Assembly (NCBI GenBank): GCA_910589395.1
Contig: CAJUTL010000042.1
Coordinates: forward strand, 1-22,483
Length of the DNA: 22,483 nt
Direction: 5' to 3'
Origin: an uncultured Oscillospiraceae bacterium
GTDB taxonomy: Bacteria > Bacillota_A > Clostridia > Oscillospirales > Acutalibacteraceae
Positions 1 to 6,005 of the stretch are shown here, piece by piece (positions within the stretch are counted from its first letter, which is position 1; the number at the start of each line of letters is the position of its first letter). Both the position numbers and the translations under genes were made by a program. Under the pieces are notes generated by a model that did no database searches, was not told the origin of the DNA, and saw only the letters and a program-made list of their open reading frames with translations.

Positions 1-158
1 CGGGGGTGTCCCACGTGCAGGCCCTGCCCGGAGGGGTAGGGAAACTCGATCAGCGCAAAATACTTGGGCTTATCGCTGCCGTTTTCCGCATGGAAAACGC
101 CTGCTTCCTCCCATCTTTTCTGCCATTTGGGTTCAACGCTTTTGTGGTCGTACTTCAT
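1..158 (-). CDS. leuS: Leucyl-tRNA synthetase, N-terminal fragment (cut by window edge)
   Basis: This is the first 52 codons of a class I aminoacyl-tRNA synthetase, which charges tRNA-Leu with leucine in the cytoplasm. The visible protein begins MKYDHKSVEPKWQKRWEE and reaches an HVGHP motif at about residues 48-52. HVGHP is the LeuRS form of the class I HIGH ATP-binding signature, and a preceding FPYPSG segment is also typical of LeuRS. The ATG at 158-156 follows a purine-rich AAGGAAGATGAAG stretch. The upstream GNAT gene ends 42 bases away, so leuS may be the last gene of the nadD-yqeK-rsfS run. No T-box-like leader is possible in so short a gap. The rest of the gene lies outside the window. 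Confidence 0.93.
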   Translation of the reverse strand, partial: MKYDHKSVEPKWQKRWEEAGVFHAENGSDKPKYFALIEFPYPSGQGLHVGHP

Positions 159-200
159 GCTTCATCTTCCTTTTTTCTCCCTTACAAAGCAAAACGCCTC

Positions 201-788
201 TCAGGGGTTATTTCTCTGTATTTCTCCGGCAGTGCCAGAATTCAGGGGCTTAACCATCAGCAAAAAATCCGCAAAGCTTCCGTCTGCATATTTCAGCGCG
301 CAGGGAACGACACCGGTTTCCTTGAATCCCAGCTTTTGATACAGCGCAATGGCCGGGGTATTGGCAGAAACCACTTCCAGTTCCGCCTGCTCATATCCGG
401 CAACGGCAGCAGCCTTCAAAAGCTCCTCCAGCAGCACCGTGCCGATCCCGATTCCGCAAAATTTCTGATACAGGGTGATGTCCACGGTACACCGATGGCG
501 CAGGCGGCGTTGGAAGCCGCTCCCATATACAATGGCAACACCCGCAAGTTCGCCCTCCACCTCTGCCATCAGCCGAAGCTGACACGGGGAAGCGTTCCAG
601 CGTTCAATCCGCTCCGCCTGTTCCTCTATTGTCTGGGTGATATCCTCCGGCCCTACAATCAGGTAGGGCGTTTCGCCGCTGGATTCCCTTTGGTAGCGGA
701 CAATGCGCTCCGCATCTTCTGCTTTCGGGCGGCGGATCAAACAGATTTTTCCGTTTTTCAGAACGAATTCCCTCTGGCTGTATTCCAT
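201..788 (-). CDS. GNAT family N-acetyltransferase
   Basis: This 195-residue protein has the GNAT acetyltransferase fold, which moves an acetyl group from acetyl-CoA to an amine. It shows the N-terminal beta-alpha segment (ICLIRRPKAEDAERI, about 15-29), a loose acetyl-CoA loop (CGIGIGT, 111-117) and the late motif with ALYQKLGFKETG, where the Tyr is usually the general acid. I chose the ATG at 788 because AAGGAG sits six bases upstream; an in-frame start at 830 would overlap rsfS and has no such site. It lies 17 bases after rsfS and before leuS, so it is probably in the same operon. The substrate cannot be told from sequence. It could act on a ribosomal protein (RimI/RimJ/RimL type) or a small amine. 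Confidence 0.85.
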   Translation of the reverse strand: MEYSQREFVLKNGKICLIRRPKAEDAERIVRYQRESSGETPYLIVGPEDITQTIEEQAERIERWNASPCQLRLMAEVEGELAGVAIVYGSGFQRRLRHRCTVDITLYQKFCGIGIGTVLLEELLKAAAVAGYEQAELEVVSANTPAIALYQKLGFKETGVVPCALKYADGSFADFLLMVKPLNSGTAGEIQRNNP

Positions 789-805
789 GCAGCGCTCCTT
801 TCTGT

Positions 806-1162
806 TTACTCCAGTGTCTCTTCTTCCCAATCCACCTTGCTACCGTCCACCCACAGGCGGTCCAGATCGTAAAAGTCCCGGGCCTCCTGAGTGAACACAT
901 GAACTACCACGCTGCCGTAATCCAGCAGGACCCAGGAATTGGAGCGGTAGCCTTCCACACGGGCGGGGGCCGCGCCCTCGGCCTTCAGCTTTTCCTCCAG
1001 CTCGTCCGAAAGGGAGCGCACGTGGGTGGAGCTCCCGCCGCTGGCGATGACGAAATAATCCGCCAGGCTGGAAATATCCTCAATTTTTATCACATTGATC
1101 TGCTCCGCTTTCTTGTTATCCAGGATCGCGGCCGTTTTTTTTGCCAATTCCAAGCTGGTCAT
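806..1162 (-). CDS. rsfS: Ribosomal silencing factor RsfS
   Basis: RsfS (Iojap/YbeB/YqeL family, DUF143) binds large-subunit protein L14 and blocks 30S-50S joining when nutrients are scarce. The 118-residue length is normal. The family core is visible: NVIKIEDISSLADYFVIASG at about 23-42, then HVRSLSDELEEKL and SNSWVLLDYGSVVVHVF, with the FYDLDRLW segment near the end. It starts 7 bases after yqeK, with AGGAAG upstream. The order nadD-yqeK-rsfS is widely conserved in Firmicutes. Many clostridia carry an LCP/LytR-type gene between yqeK and rsfS, and none is present here. Confidence 0.95.
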   Translation of the reverse strand: MTSLELAKKTAAILDNKKAEQINVIKIEDISSLADYFVIASGGSSTHVRSLSDELEEKLKAEGAAPARVEGYRSNSWVLLDYGSVVVHVFTQEARDFYDLDRLWVDGSKVDWEEETLE

Positions 1163-1169
1163 AGCTTTG

Positions 1170-1760
1170 TTATTCTTCCTTTCCTGTTTCCTTTTCCCGC
1201 AGTGCCAGCACCGCGTCGTTATATGCTTCGATAGAGCCGCCTCCCAGGGGCAGCCGCTGTTCCATTTTTTCCTGTACGGTAAAGGCGATGCCCTCGATGA
1301 TGGCTTCCTCCAGGCTGGATTTCGCCAGCTTTCGCATTTCCTTCACGCCGGGATAGTCCCGATCCTCGGAAATATAGTCTGCCACAAAAAGCACCTTGTC
1401 AAGCAGCGCCATGTCCTTTTTTCCGCTGGTATGGCAGGCGATGGCGGAAAGCACCTCCCGGTCGGAAACGCCCAGCACATGCTCGCAGTAGGCGGCGCCG
1501 GAAAGAGAATGCCACAGCTTTGGGTTTTGAAGCTCGGACTCGCTGAGTATTATACCAAAGTCCCGCAGAATTTTCAACTGCTCTTCCTTCGGCGTATCCT
1601 TCATAATATCGTGCAGGATCCCGGCGATGCGGGCCTTTTCCTCCTCTGCCCCATACCGCTTCGCCAGCCGCGCCGCCTCTTTGGCCACGCACTTGCTGTG
1701 AAAATATCTTTGGGGTGTAAGATGCTTCTTTACTTCCGCTTCATACTCTTTGTAGGTCAA
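1170..1760 (-). CDS. yqeK: HD-domain bis(5'-nucleosyl)-tetraphosphatase YqeK
   Basis: YqeK is an HD-superfamily metal phosphohydrolase. Characterised homologues split the alarmone Ap4A symmetrically into two ADP. The 196-residue protein has the first metal-binding His at 21 (YFHSKCV), the HD pair at 50-51 (GILHDIMKD), a later His (IACHTSG), and VLFVADYISEDRDYPGV, which supplies the distal Asp. The reading frame runs upstream inside nadD without a stop. I place the start at the TTG at 1760-1758, which overlaps the nadD stop as TTGA and is preceded by GGAGG seven bases away. The family lines up from that point (MTYKEYEAEVKKHL). It is translationally coupled to nadD. Confidence 0.92.
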   Translation of the reverse strand: MTYKEYEAEVKKHLTPQRYFHSKCVAKEAARLAKRYGAEEEKARIAGILHDIMKDTPKEEQLKILRDFGIILSESELQNPKLWHSLSGAAYCEHVLGVSDREVLSAIACHTSGKKDMALLDKVLFVADYISEDRDYPGVKEMRKLAKSSLEEAIIEGIAFTVQEKMEQRLPLGGGSIEAYNDAVLALREKETGKEE

Positions 1761-2374
1761 GCTTCTCCCTCCCTGTACAGTCTGTGTTCCGCGATATATC
1801 GCTCGATCTCCTTCGGCACAAGGCGGGAAAGATCTTTTCCTTCCGCGGCCAGACGCCGGATTTCCGTGGAGGAGGCGGGGAAATGCGGAATGTTCTCCAC
1901 ACGGCAGCTTGCGCCAAACCGCCGCTCCAATTCCCGCTTTTTCTCCACCAGCTTTTGAAACCCCGCCTCGCTTCTGGGAGAGGCGCACACCTCCGCCAGG
2001 GAAAAAATCGCTTCCGGGCGGTACCAGTGATCTATGGTAAGAAACATATCCTCCCCCATCAGCAGGTAAAGCTCGTCCGCCGGAAACTGAGCTTTTAGGA
2101 CCTCCAGCGTGTCTGCCGTATAGCTTTTGCCCTCCCGCCGCAGCTCCAGCTCAGAAACCTCCACGGGAGCCTCCGTGACCTCCCTTGCCGCCAGCGCGCA
2201 CATGGCGGTCCGGTCCTCACCGCTTGCCAAGGCATGAGCCTGCTTGTGCGGCGGCGTATGGGCGGGGATCAGCAGCACCCGATTCAGAGAAAGCCGCCGG
2301 ATAAATTCCCGCAGGATATGAAGATGCCCCAAATGAATGGGGTTAAACGTACCGCCGTAGATGCCAAGCTTCAT
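1757..2374 (-). CDS. nadD: Nicotinate-nucleotide adenylyltransferase NadD
   Basis: NadD joins AMP from ATP to nicotinate mononucleotide, giving deamido-NAD in the NAD synthesis pathway. The 205-residue protein opens with GGTFNPIHLGHL (7-18), the nucleotidyltransferase T/HxGH signature. It has PPHK near 42, the YLLMGEDMF segment around 106-114, and the C-terminal SSTEIR motif that contacts ATP. The ATG at 2374 follows GGGGGGAG eight bases upstream. Its stop overlaps the start of yqeK. Upstream lies the large repeat element at 2395-2860, so nadD either has a promoter inside that element or is reached by read-through from the kinase gene. Confidence 0.96.
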   Translation of the reverse strand: MKLGIYGGTFNPIHLGHLHILREFIRRLSLNRVLLIPAHTPPHKQAHALASGEDRTAMCALAAREVTEAPVEVSELELRREGKSYTADTLEVLKAQFPADELYLLMGEDMFLTIDHWYRPEAIFSLAEVCASPRSEAGFQKLVEKKRELERRFGASCRVENIPHFPASSTEIRRLAAEGKDLSRLVPKEIERYIAEHRLYREGEA

Positions 2375-2394
2375 TTTTGGAACTCCCCCCGGAA

Positions 2395-2860
2395 ATTAGT
2401 AATTAGTTATTAGTTGTTAGTTGTTAGTTGTTAGAGAAGAACACTCTCGCCGTGGATCTCCGATAAATTATAGGTAACCTCTAAAAACTCATTGTTCCGA
2501 TAAAACGATTTAGAAAAATCGGCCTTTTACAGGATTTACAAGTGCATTTTTCTGAGTTTTTAGAGACTCCCTATAGTTTAGCGCCCTTAGGCTCCACTTA
2601 TGCGAGTAAGGGGAGCTGTCAGCCGAAGGCTGACTGAGGGGATTGAAACTAGCGGCTTTATCCCACTTTCTGCGTGTGACTATCCCTTCCACCGCCGTTC
2701 GGCGGTCCCCCTCCCCTTGTAAACAAGGGGAGGCTTTCGCACCGTGCACTCGCCCGCTAAATTCCAATTTATCGAGCTCTGTCCTTGCCCTTCCTGATTG
2801 CTCACTGCTCATTCCTAATTGCCCTTCTCTAACGACTAACAACTAACTTCTAACAACTAA
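2395..2860. repeat. Composite inverted-repeat element 1 between the kinase gene and nadD
   Basis: The 468-bp gap between genes is filled by repeats. The ends are arrays with a 7-bp period. On the left, six units of ATTAGTT/GTTAGTT type run 2395-2436. On the right, nine units run 2797-2859 and end in AC(G/A)ACTA units, so the outer arms are inverted copies. Inside, 2464-2491 and 2553-2580 are inverted arms (TAAA-T/C-TATAGG ... CTCTAAAAACTCA) around a CGATTT/AAATCG hairpin. Three perfect hairpins follow: 2618-2634 (GTCAGCC), 2691-2706 (ACCGCC) and 2710-2733 (CCTCCCCTTG arms). A CTAAATTCCAATTTA segment sits at 2756-2770. No transposase is present. The right end overlaps the last codons and stop of the kinase gene. 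Confidence 0.85.
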
Positions 2861-3370
2861 TTGTTCGATCTGTTCTGCCGCTTCTTCCAGGCTCAGCTCC
2901 TGGGTCAAAATCGTTTCTGTGAGATCGGGCAGCAGGTCTCTTCCCACCCACCAGCGGCGCATTTCCGCTTCGCCGAACTCGTTTCGGTTGGGCTTGGTTT
3001 CATGCCTGCGCAGGGTTTCCTCGAAGGGCAGATCGTAATAGTAGGCGAAGATATTGCTTTTCCCATACAGCTCCACAGCGGCCCGGAATAGGCCCTTGTA
3101 CGCTTCAGCGGGCAAAATTCCCTCCAGAATGGTGATTTCCGAATGCAGGCTGCCGTATTTCAACAGCTCGATCATCAGGGGCTCCGATTTTTCCACGCCC
3201 TCTTTCCCCCGAGTGTGCAGGATCTCCATACGCACCATGTCGTGGGAGATCCGCATGGTATTGGGGCCGAATTTTTCCTGCAGGAGCTTTGAAAGGGCAG
3301 TTTTTCCGCTTCCGGAATTTCCCCGGAGAAGGATCAGCTTTTTCCCCGGTTTATTCTTCTCCCCCGGCAT
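2843..3370 (-). CDS. P-loop kinase-like protein (AAA_33 / zeta-toxin-like fold)
   Basis: This 175-residue protein has a Walker A GNSGSGKT (17-24) after a hydrophobic strand (KLILLRG), then a kinase-like layout with RISHDMVRMEIL, LEGILP (a Walker B-like strand end) and YYYDLPFEETLRRHETKP. This resembles small-molecule or RNA kinases of the zeta-toxin/chloramphenicol phosphotransferase group. The substrate is unknown, and no antitoxin partner is visible, so I do not call it a toxin. The ATG at 3370 has an excellent GGAGGTG seven bases upstream, and it overlaps the preceding gene by 20 bases. The final residues LVVRS and the TAG stop are encoded by heptamer repeats of element 1, so the natural C-terminus may have been replaced. 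Confidence 0.8.
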   Translation of the reverse strand: MPGEKNKPGKKLILLRGNSGSGKTALSKLLQEKFGPNTMRISHDMVRMEILHTRGKEGVEKSEPLMIELLKYGSLHSEITILEGILPAEAYKGLFRAAVELYGKSNIFAYYYDLPFEETLRRHETKPNRNEFGEAEMRRWWVGRDLLPDLTETILTQELSLEEAAEQIEQLVVRS

Positions 3371-3656
3371 AGTAAAGCACCTCCTTTCCAAGAGATTCCG
3401 CAAATTCTATTTCGCTTTTCGTGGAGCTGCCAATATAGCCGTTTACATTGACGACGAACACCGCGTCGGACAGCCTGATCTTTTCCCGGTGCATGGCGTT
3501 CAGCGTGGACAGTTCTTCCTCCGTGTAGGCATTTTCTCCCCGCCTTACAGGGTAAATGGGCGCCAGCACACAATTTCCCCGCAGCTCCAGCTTTTCGGCG
3601 GCTTCCAGCATTTCCTGCTGAAACCGCAGGCTGCCGCATATGGTAATAATCTTCAT
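3351..3656 (-). CDS. Small nucleoside 2-deoxyribosyltransferase-like protein (DUF4406-like)
   Basis: This 101-residue protein opens with a Rossmann-like strand and glycine turn (ITICGSLRF, 3-11), then VLAPIYPV, KIRLSDAVFVVNVNGYIGSSTKSEIEFA and GKEVLYY. That order is typical of the nucleoside 2-deoxyribosyltransferase-like superfamily, in which a Glu in the STxxEI segment is catalytic in true enzymes. The family match is from recalled motifs. True activity is unproven, since many short homologues are uncharacterised. It starts 13 bases after yhbY with AAAGGAAG upstream, and its end overlaps the start of the P-loop kinase by 20 bases, so the two are probably made together. Confidence 0.75.
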   Translation of the reverse strand: MKIITICGSLRFQQEMLEAAEKLELRGNCVLAPIYPVRRGENAYTEEELSTLNAMHREKIRLSDAVFVVNVNGYIGSSTKSEIEFAESLGKEVLYYAGGEE

Positions 3657-3669
3657 CGTTTGTCTTCCT

Positions 3670-3966
3670 TTACCTCGGCAGCACGATTTTCGGGTCCTTT
3701 TTCTTTCTGCGGTACAGCACGAACCGGGAACCGATGACCTGTACCACCTGGCTTTCGGTTTTTTCCGCCAGCTCCTCCGCCGCTTCTCTGGAAGAAACAG
3801 GAGAGGTGTCCGGCAGTACCCGGCCCTTGATGAGCTCCCGTTTTTCCAAAGCAGAATCCGCCTGCTTCACGATCTCCGGCCCCATGCCGGACTTTCCCAC
3901 CATCAAAATGGTGTCTTCCTTTACCGCTAAGGAGCGCAAATACGCCCGTTGTTTACTGGTTAACAT
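3670..3966 (-). CDS. yhbY: YhbY-type CRM-domain RNA-binding protein
   Basis: This is a 98-residue single-CRM-domain protein of the YhbY/YqeI family, which associates with pre-50S ribosomal particles. It begins LTSKQRAYLRSLA, as family members do, and has the GxxG RNA-contact loop in VGKSGMG (23-29), then ALEKRELIKGRV and a C-terminal VVQVIGSRFVLYRR strand. Family length is about 95-105 residues. In Bacillus the yhbY homologue lies just before nadD-yqeK-rsfS. Here the same group is present, but two extra genes and a repeat element separate yhbY from nadD. The basic tail (RRKKKDPKIVLPR) fits RNA binding. Confidence 0.93.
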   Translation of the reverse strand: MLTSKQRAYLRSLAVKEDTILMVGKSGMGPEIVKQADSALEKRELIKGRVLPDTSPVSSREAAEELAEKTESQVVQVIGSRFVLYRRKKKDPKIVLPR

Positions 3967-3986
3967 AATTCAGCAATCCTTTCTCT

Positions 3987-4463
3987 TCACAGCTTTAACA
4001 CGCTGACAATCTCTTCCCCGCACATCTCACCGTTTTCCGCGAAGCCGGCCTTTTCGTACAGAGCCTTCGCCCGCTGATTTTCCGGCTCGTAGGAAAGCCA
4101 GCAATATTCCGCCGGGCCGCAGGGGAACGTCCGCAGATAATCAATGCACAGTGCCAGCGCCTGTTTCCCCAGGCCCTGTCCTTGATGAGCCTGATCGATC
4201 ATAAACCGCCAAAGGCAATAATTCCCCTCGGCAACGGGAGGGTCGTCCTCATCGCCTAACGAGCCATAACCGAACATGACAAAGCCCACCGGTTTTTGGT
4301 TTACATAAATTCCAAAAGGCTGGGCTACGTATCCGGAAGCGATGGTGGCGTAAGCTTCCAAAATACTCCCATCGTTGGGCGCTACAAACTCCGCCTGCTC
4401 CGGCAAGACCTTCAAGGCAAGAAGCTCCCACAAATTGCTGAGGTCTACTTTTCTCAGTTCCAT
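3987..4463 (-). CDS. BltD-like GNAT acetyltransferase (possible polyamine N-acetyltransferase)
   Basis: This is a 158-residue GNAT protein. It begins MELRKVDLSNLWELLALKV, shows LWRFMIDQAHQGQGLGKQAL with the QGQGLG acetyl-CoA loop at 94-99, and ends with LYEKAGFAENGEMCGEE. The whole pattern resembles BltD-type spermine/spermidine acetyltransferases of Bacillus, so a polyamine substrate is plausible but unproven. The ATG at 4463 follows AAGGAG six bases upstream; the frame stays open further upstream but only across the preceding gene. A perfect hairpin (4480-4503) lies just before the ribosome binding site. The stop is 20 bases from yhbY. Confidence 0.85.
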   Translation of the reverse strand: MELRKVDLSNLWELLALKVLPEQAEFVAPNDGSILEAYATIASGYVAQPFGIYVNQKPVGFVMFGYGSLGDEDDPPVAEGNYCLWRFMIDQAHQGQGLGKQALALCIDYLRTFPCGPAEYCWLSYEPENQRAKALYEKAGFAENGEMCGEEIVSVLKL

Positions 4464-4479
4464 CCTGTTCTCCTTCTGA

Positions 4480-4503
4480 GCCCGCTCCATACAGAGAGCG
4501 GGC
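4480..4503 (-). other. Perfect intergenic hairpin before the BltD-like gene
   Basis: An 8-bp perfect stem (GCCCGCTC / GAGCGGGC) with an 8-base loop lies between the DUF3795 gene and the GNAT start, ending seven bases before the AAGGAG site. It has no T-run after it on the minus strand, so it is not a standard terminator. It may instead stabilise an mRNA end or affect translation of the GNAT gene. That role is inference. Confidence 0.4.
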
Positions 4504-4521
4504 GTATTCAGTTTACATAAT

Positions 4522-4980
4522 TCATTTATCTCTCCGCCGGTAGCAGACGATCTCAGGATCAGAGCCGTTTTCGCCGTATTCGCAGACCAGCAGATAGTTT
4601 TCATCGGCGGTGAGGCCATAGCAGCGTTCGCTATTCGGCTTTTCCAGCTGAGCGCCCAGATAGATCCGCTTATCGTCCCACAGTTTTGCTTTCTGCCCGC
4701 CGGGCAGAGTGTACTCCAAATTGATATAATGGCCGGGCAGGGCGGTCAAATCTGTCACCCTTGGCATATCCTTGATCCCAAGGTCGTTGAATTCCTGAAT
4801 GAGCCGCTCTTTTCTGTGGCAGGCGCCGTCAAAATAATGACAGCTTTCACAGTCGTTTCCAGTATGGGAGCTGGCACAGGCATAGATCACGCATTTTCCC
4901 TGACCGCCGACTTCCTCACAACCCGGGCAGGTCTCCTTTCCGGGGCAATCGTTACAATCTAATCCGCAAATGGTTTTCAT
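4522..4980 (-). CDS. Cysteine-rich DUF3795-type protein
   Basis: This 152-residue protein has a dense N-terminal cysteine cluster at positions 5, 9, 12, 18, 21, 30, 35, 44, 47 and 54, opening with CGLDCNDC and CPGC. DUF3795 proteins begin in this way, and the spacing suggests a bound metal, probably zinc or an Fe-S cluster. The rest is a mixed alpha/beta region with no motif I recognise. No function is established for the family. The ATG at 4980 has GGAGG five bases upstream. It follows the frameshifted cupin gene by 37 bases and precedes a GNAT gene. Confidence 0.75.
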   Translation of the reverse strand: MKTICGLDCNDCPGKETCPGCEEVGGQGKCVIYACASSHTGNDCESCHYFDGACHRKERLIQEFNDLGIKDMPRVTDLTALPGHYINLEYTLPGGQKAKLWDDKRIYLGAQLEKPNSERCYGLTADENYLLVCEYGENGSDPEIVCYRRRDK

Positions 4981-5017
4981 GGGTTCCTCCGCTTTTTAAG
5001 TTTACATAACTTTAGAT

Positions 5018-5384
5018 TCATTCTTCCTTTTGGTAGGCAGCTCCAAAATGGATCGGCGGCGCCGTCACGGAAAGATAGACAAACCCCTCCCCGCTGTTGT
5101 TGGAAAGTCCATGGATCTCGCGCTCGGCAAACCGCACCACATCACCGGCCCGAAAATCCTTTTCCTCCCCTTCCCGAAGCAAAAAGCGTGCCGCAGCCCT
5201 TCAGCGCGTACCACGCCTGCTCTGAAGACTCATGGGCATGCCTCGGCTGGCTTGCGCCCGGCTCCACATGTACCTCTGTGACCGTCACTCTTGTACTGGA
5301 GGAATTATCCGGGTTCAACAGCTGCCTGGACACGACTCCCGGATTTGACATACTGCGGATACTTTCCTTCGCAATAAACTCCAT
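5018..5384 (-). pseudogene. Small cupin-domain protein, frameshifted
   Basis: The first part reads MEFIAKESIRSMSNPG..., then VHVEPGASQPRHAHESSEQAWYALKGCGTL. This is a single cupin fold with the HxH metal motif (HAH, about 49-51). Translation continues out of frame after a run of five T on the coding strand (plus-strand A-run 5181-5185) and stops at 5142. Removing one T restores LLREGEEKDFRAGDVVRF and a normal cupin end (EIHGL, then VYLSVTAPPIHFGAAYQKEE) with a TGA at 5020-5018, giving about 121 residues. The intact downstream frame shows the mutation, error or slippage is recent. The start follows rdgB by 15 bases with a weak site. Its ligand is unknown. Confidence 0.85.
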
Positions 5385-5399
5385 GTTGCCCGCTTCCCT

Positions 5400-5978
5400 T
5401 CATACTTCACTATGGTCCTTCAAATATTCCCGCACCTTCTTCTCAAATTCCAAAAAGGCAAAGCCCCGGTGACTGCGGGCGTCCTTTTCCTCATCGCTCA
5501 TTTCCCCGAAGGTACGGCCCTCCTGCTCGAAAATGGAGTCGTAGCCAAAGCCGTTTTCTCCCCGGGATCCAAAGGCAATGGTACCAAAGCACTTCCCTTC
5601 CGCGTCGATCCGGTCTCCATTGGGAAACACCGCGCACACGGCGCTTACAAAGTGAGCGCCCCGCTGTTCTACGGGCACCCCCTCCAGCTTTTGAAGCAAG
5701 GTCAGCCGGCGCTTGCCGGGTTCGGCAAACCGGGCGGAATAAATGCCCGGCGCGCCGTCCAGAAAATCCACGCACAGGCCGGAATCGTCCGCCACAGCGG
5801 GAAGCCCCGTCTCCTTACAGGCCGCCTCCGCCTTGAGAAAGGCGTTTTCTCCGAAGGTTTTTCCCGTTTCCTCCGGCTCGGAAATCTCCGCCGTAACTAC
5901 CTCGATTCCCATGGGCTCCAGCAGCCGCCGGAATTCCACCACCTTGCCCGGATTGTGCGTTGCGATCACAAATTTCAT
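5400..5978 (-). CDS. rdgB: XTP/dITP diphosphatase (RdgB/HAM1 family)
   Basis: RdgB hydrolyses non-canonical purine triphosphates (XTP, ITP, dITP) to monophosphates and pyrophosphate, keeping them out of DNA and RNA. The 192-residue length is typical. Visible signatures are the opening KFVIATHNPGKVVEF (2-16), the FxENAxxKA motif (TFGENAFLKAEAA, about 41-53), VADDSGLCVDFLDGAPGIYSARFA, and the late GFGYDSIF and SHRGFAF segments. AAGGAG lies upstream of the ATG at 5978. It follows ftsY by 27 bases and precedes the cupin remnant. Confidence 0.96.
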   Translation of the reverse strand: MKFVIATHNPGKVVEFRRLLEPMGIEVVTAEISEPEETGKTFGENAFLKAEAACKETGLPAVADDSGLCVDFLDGAPGIYSARFAEPGKRRLTLLQKLEGVPVEQRGAHFVSAVCAVFPNGDRIDAEGKCFGTIAFGSRGENGFGYDSIFEQEGRTFGEMSDEEKDARSHRGFAFLEFEKKVREYLKDHSEV

Positions 5979-6005
5979 GTTTCCTCTCTCCTTCCCGGGA
6001 TCCCT

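Noticed and set aside
2510..2842. A 110-codon open frame on the minus strand beginning MLVVREGQLGMSSEQ
   Set aside because: It lies entirely within repeat element 1, its codons follow palindromes and heptamers, and it has no recognisable domain or ribosome binding site.
2395..2860. A CRISPR array, considered because of the regular short repeats
   Set aside because: Units are 7 bp with no spacers, and no cas genes are present.
2843..3656. A toxin-antitoxin pair made of the small DUF4406-like gene and the zeta-like kinase
   Set aside because: The first protein looks enzymatic rather than like an antitoxin, and no DNA-binding or epsilon-like partner is visible.
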